Source: Syntrophorhabdus sp.
GTDB lineage: Bacteria; Desulfobacterota; BSN033; UBA1163
NCBI GenBank assembly: GCA_020724025.1
Contig: DYHU01000017.1
Coordinates: forward strand, 1-23,899
Direction: 5' to 3'
Length of the DNA stretch: 23,899 nt
Under the pieces are notes generated by a model that worked only from the letters and a program-made list of their open reading frames with translations, was not told the origin of the DNA and made no database searches. Positions 22,032 through 23,899 of this stretch are shown piece by piece. A program made the translations under genes and the position numbers. How positions within the stretch are numbered: position 1 is the first letter of the stretch; each line of letters starts with the position of its first letter.

Positions 22032-23899
22032 TCAATGGGCTTCGGCCCAATTTTTTCCCGAATGGATGGAGACCTTGAGGGGGATGGAGAGTTCCATCAC
22101 CGTCTCCATTTCCGTCCGGATCATTGAGAGGGCCTTTTCGATCTCCTCTTCGGGGACTTCAAAGACCAGTTCGTCGTGGACCTGCATGATCATCTTCGTT
22201 GAAAGAGGAAGGTTTTCGAGCCGGTCCTGGATCCGGATCATCGCCACTTTGATGATGTCTGCGGCTGTTCCTTGCAGGGGCGTGTTGATCGCCATCCTCT
22301 CGGAGGCCTGCCGGATGGCGACCGTTGGGGAAAGGATCTCCGGCAGGTAACGCCGCCGGTTCAGAAGGGTGGTGACAAAACCCTTCCTCCTAACTTCCTC
22401 CAGGCTTGTCTGGATATAGGTCTGGACTCCGGCATATTTTTTAAAGTATTCATCGATATAGGTCTGGGCGATTTTGGGTTCTATTTTCAACTGTTGTGAT
22501 AGGCCATAGGCGCTCATTCCGTAGATGATGCCGAAATTGATCACCTTGGCCTCCCTTCTCATGAGGGGCGTCACCTTTTCCATGGGAACACCGAAGATCT
22601 CGGAGGCGGTGCGACTATGGACATCTTCATCCCTCCGGAAGGCTTCGATCAATACCTCATCCCTGGAGAGATGGGCCAGAATCCGCAATTCAATCTGGGA
22701 GTAATCCGCAGAGACGATGACATACCCCTTCTCAGGGATGAAGGCCTGACGGATACGGTTTCCCTCTTCCGTGCGGATGGGGATATTCTGAAGGTTGGGG
22801 TCGCTTGAAGAGAGCCTTCCCGTAGCCGTGACCGTTTGATTGTAGGAGGTATGGACGCGGCCTGTTTCCGGATGGAGCAATTTGGGCAGGGCATCGATGT
22901 AGGTCGATTTTAGTTTGGAGAGACTACGATACCCTAAAATCTCAAGAGGGAGATCATGATGGAGGGAGAGTTTTTCCAGGACCTCCATGTCGGTCGAGTA
23001 TCCTGTCTTCGTCTTTTTGATCACGGGCAGTTTCAGTTTGTCAAAGAGAATCTTTCCCAGCTGCTGGGAGGAGTTGATATTGAAGTCCTCACCCGCCAGC
23101 CCGTGGATCTGATCCATCTTCAGGCGGAGGTGGTTTTCGATCTCTTTCGAAAAATCGCTGAGGAGATCGATATCGATCTTCACCCCGTTCATCTCCATCT
23201 TTGCCAGGACAATGGCAAGAGGCATCTCGATCCTATTGAAGAGGTCTTCAAATCCTCCCTCCTTCAGTTTCGGAAGGAGGAGATGGAAGAGCTGGAAGGT
23301 CACATCCGCATCCTCACAGCTGTAATCCCTGGCCTTTTCAAGATCGACCTGATCGAAGGTCACGCCCTTTCCTCCAGTCACCTCCTTGTAATCGGTCACT
23401 TCCCGATCCAGATACTCACGGGCGATCTCATTGAGGTTGTGATTGTGTTTGGTGGGGTTGAGAAGGTAGGAGGCAATCATCGTATCGCAGAGAATCCCCC
23501 GCATGGTGATGCCATGGTGTTTCAGGACAATCCAATCATATTTGATATTCTGCCCCACCTTCTTTACCCCTTCATCCTCGAGGAGCGGTTTTAATTCCTG
23601 GAGCACCCAGGAAAGAGGGAGTTGCTCGCCGTGCCGATGGCCGATGGGGATATAGAAGGCCTGATGAGGCGTATGGGAGAAACTGATTCCAACGGGTTTA
23701 GCCCACATCGGATAGAGAGAGGTGGTCTCGACATCGATGGCAAAGCATTTCGATTCCCTCAGGTCATGTAACAATGAAAGGAATCCATCCCGGTCCGTGA
23801 CCAGACGATAATCCCGGTCCGCCTTTCCTTGCGGAACTTCTTCAGGAAGTTCCCTGAGAAGTTTATTGAACTCCAATTCTTTAAAGAGTCCCCTGAGGC
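22032..23899 (-). CDS. polA: DNA polymerase I, partial (N-terminal region beyond the window)
   Basis: Family A polymerase for Okazaki-fragment processing and repair synthesis. The part present covers the 3'-5' exonuclease domain: FAIDVETTS with the Asp/Glu pair, QNIKYDWIVL, and YSCEDADVTF. All of these look intact, so proofreading is expected, unlike in Thermus or Bacillus homologues that have lost these residues. The whole polymerase domain follows: motif A SADYSQIELRILAHLS, motif B RREAKVINFGIIYGMSAYGL, and motif C MQVHDELVFEVP, ending WAEAH near the stop. The frame runs off the right edge (LRGLFKELEF precedes the first in-window TTG), so the 5'-3' exonuclease domain lies outside. Downstream is the DUF4124 gene. 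Confidence 0.97.
   Translation of the reverse strand, partial: LRGLFKELEFNKLLRELPEEVPQGKADRDYRLVTDRDGFLSLLHDLRESKCFAIDVETTSLYPMWAKPVGISFSHTPHQAFYIPIGHRHGEQLPLSWVLQELKPLLEDEGVKKVGQNIKYDWIVLKHHGITMRGILCDTMIASYLLNPTKHNHNLNEIAREYLDREVTDYKEVTGGKGVTFDQVDLEKARDYSCEDADVTFQLFHLLLPKLKEGGFEDLFNRIEMPLAIVLAKMEMNGVKIDIDLLSDFSKEIENHLRLKMDQIHGLAGEDFNINSSQQLGKILFDKLKLPVIKKTKTGYSTDMEVLEKLSLHHDLPLEILGYRSLSKLKSTYIDALPKLLHPETGRVHTSYNQTVTATGRLSSSDPNLQNIPIRTEEGNRIRQAFIPEKGYVIVSADYSQIELRILAHLSRDEVLIEAFRRDEDVHSRTASEIFGVPMEKVTPLMRREAKVINFGIIYGMSAYGLSQQLKIEPKIAQTYIDEYFKKYAGVQTYIQTSLEEVRRKGFVTTLLNRRRYLPEILSPTVAIRQASERMAINTPLQGTAADIIKVAMIRIQDRLENLPLSTKMIMQVHDELVFEVPEEEIEKALSMIRTEMETVMELSIPLKVSIHSGKNWAEAH

Noticed and set aside
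22032..23876. A complete short DNA polymerase starting at the TTG at 23876
   Set aside because: The frame continues without a stop to the window edge with normal polymerase I residues, so the gene is cut by the edge.

Overview
The window looks like a bacterial chromosome of deltaproteobacterial (Desulfobacterota) type. This is inferred from gene order (rsmG-parA-parB-bactofilin leading straight into F-type ATP synthase genes), from protein style (DUF4124, Lys/Glu-rich periplasmic proteins, RAYT and IS630 elements) and from many short palindromic intergenic repeats. No rRNA, tRNA or CRISPR array was recognised, so the taxon is not certain.

Layout. Bases 68-8814 are one long minus-strand block read right to left: rsmG, parA, parB, bactofilin, atpZ, atpI, atpB, atpE, atpF, atpH, atpA, atpG; atpD and atpC would lie beyond the left edge. 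Almost every gap in this block is filled by a repeat. Four are G-rich/C-rich palindromes placed just before a start codon. Two are paired inverted 'GGAATAATGG' repeats. One is a 200-bp MITE-like element with an apparent 8-bp target duplication at the rsmG stop codon. Bases 8874-15394 run on the plus strand: an unrecognised exported protein, a PHB-depolymerase/LpqC-type esterase, fabH, radA, and a large periplasmic protein joining TPR repeats to a PgaB-type glycoside hydrolase domain.

Bases 15499-21059 are an accessory region. It holds a minus-strand PIN/AbrB toxin-antitoxin pair with a palindromic operator, and a plus-strand MNT nucleotidyltransferase whose expected HepT partner is missing and replaced by a decayed RAYT transposase fragment. 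An intact IS630-family element has split a lipoprotein gene exactly at its lipobox. The rest of that lipoprotein gene also carries an 11-bp tandem duplication that breaks its frame. Then come three small unrecognised genes, one with an HEFGH zinc-protease motif. Bases 21254-23899 return to backbone genes on the minus strand: a DUF4124 exported coiled-coil protein and DNA polymerase I, cut by the right edge.

Together the backbone genes cover chromosome segregation (ParAB), cell-shape or surface scaffolding (bactofilin), ATP synthesis, fatty-acid initiation (FabH) and DNA repair (RadA, PolA). The accessory stretch is the most eroded and most recently rearranged part. The observations most worth a second look are the MITE-like element, the reconstructable broken lipoprotein, the MntA without HepT, and the repeat-supplied leaders in the atp operon.
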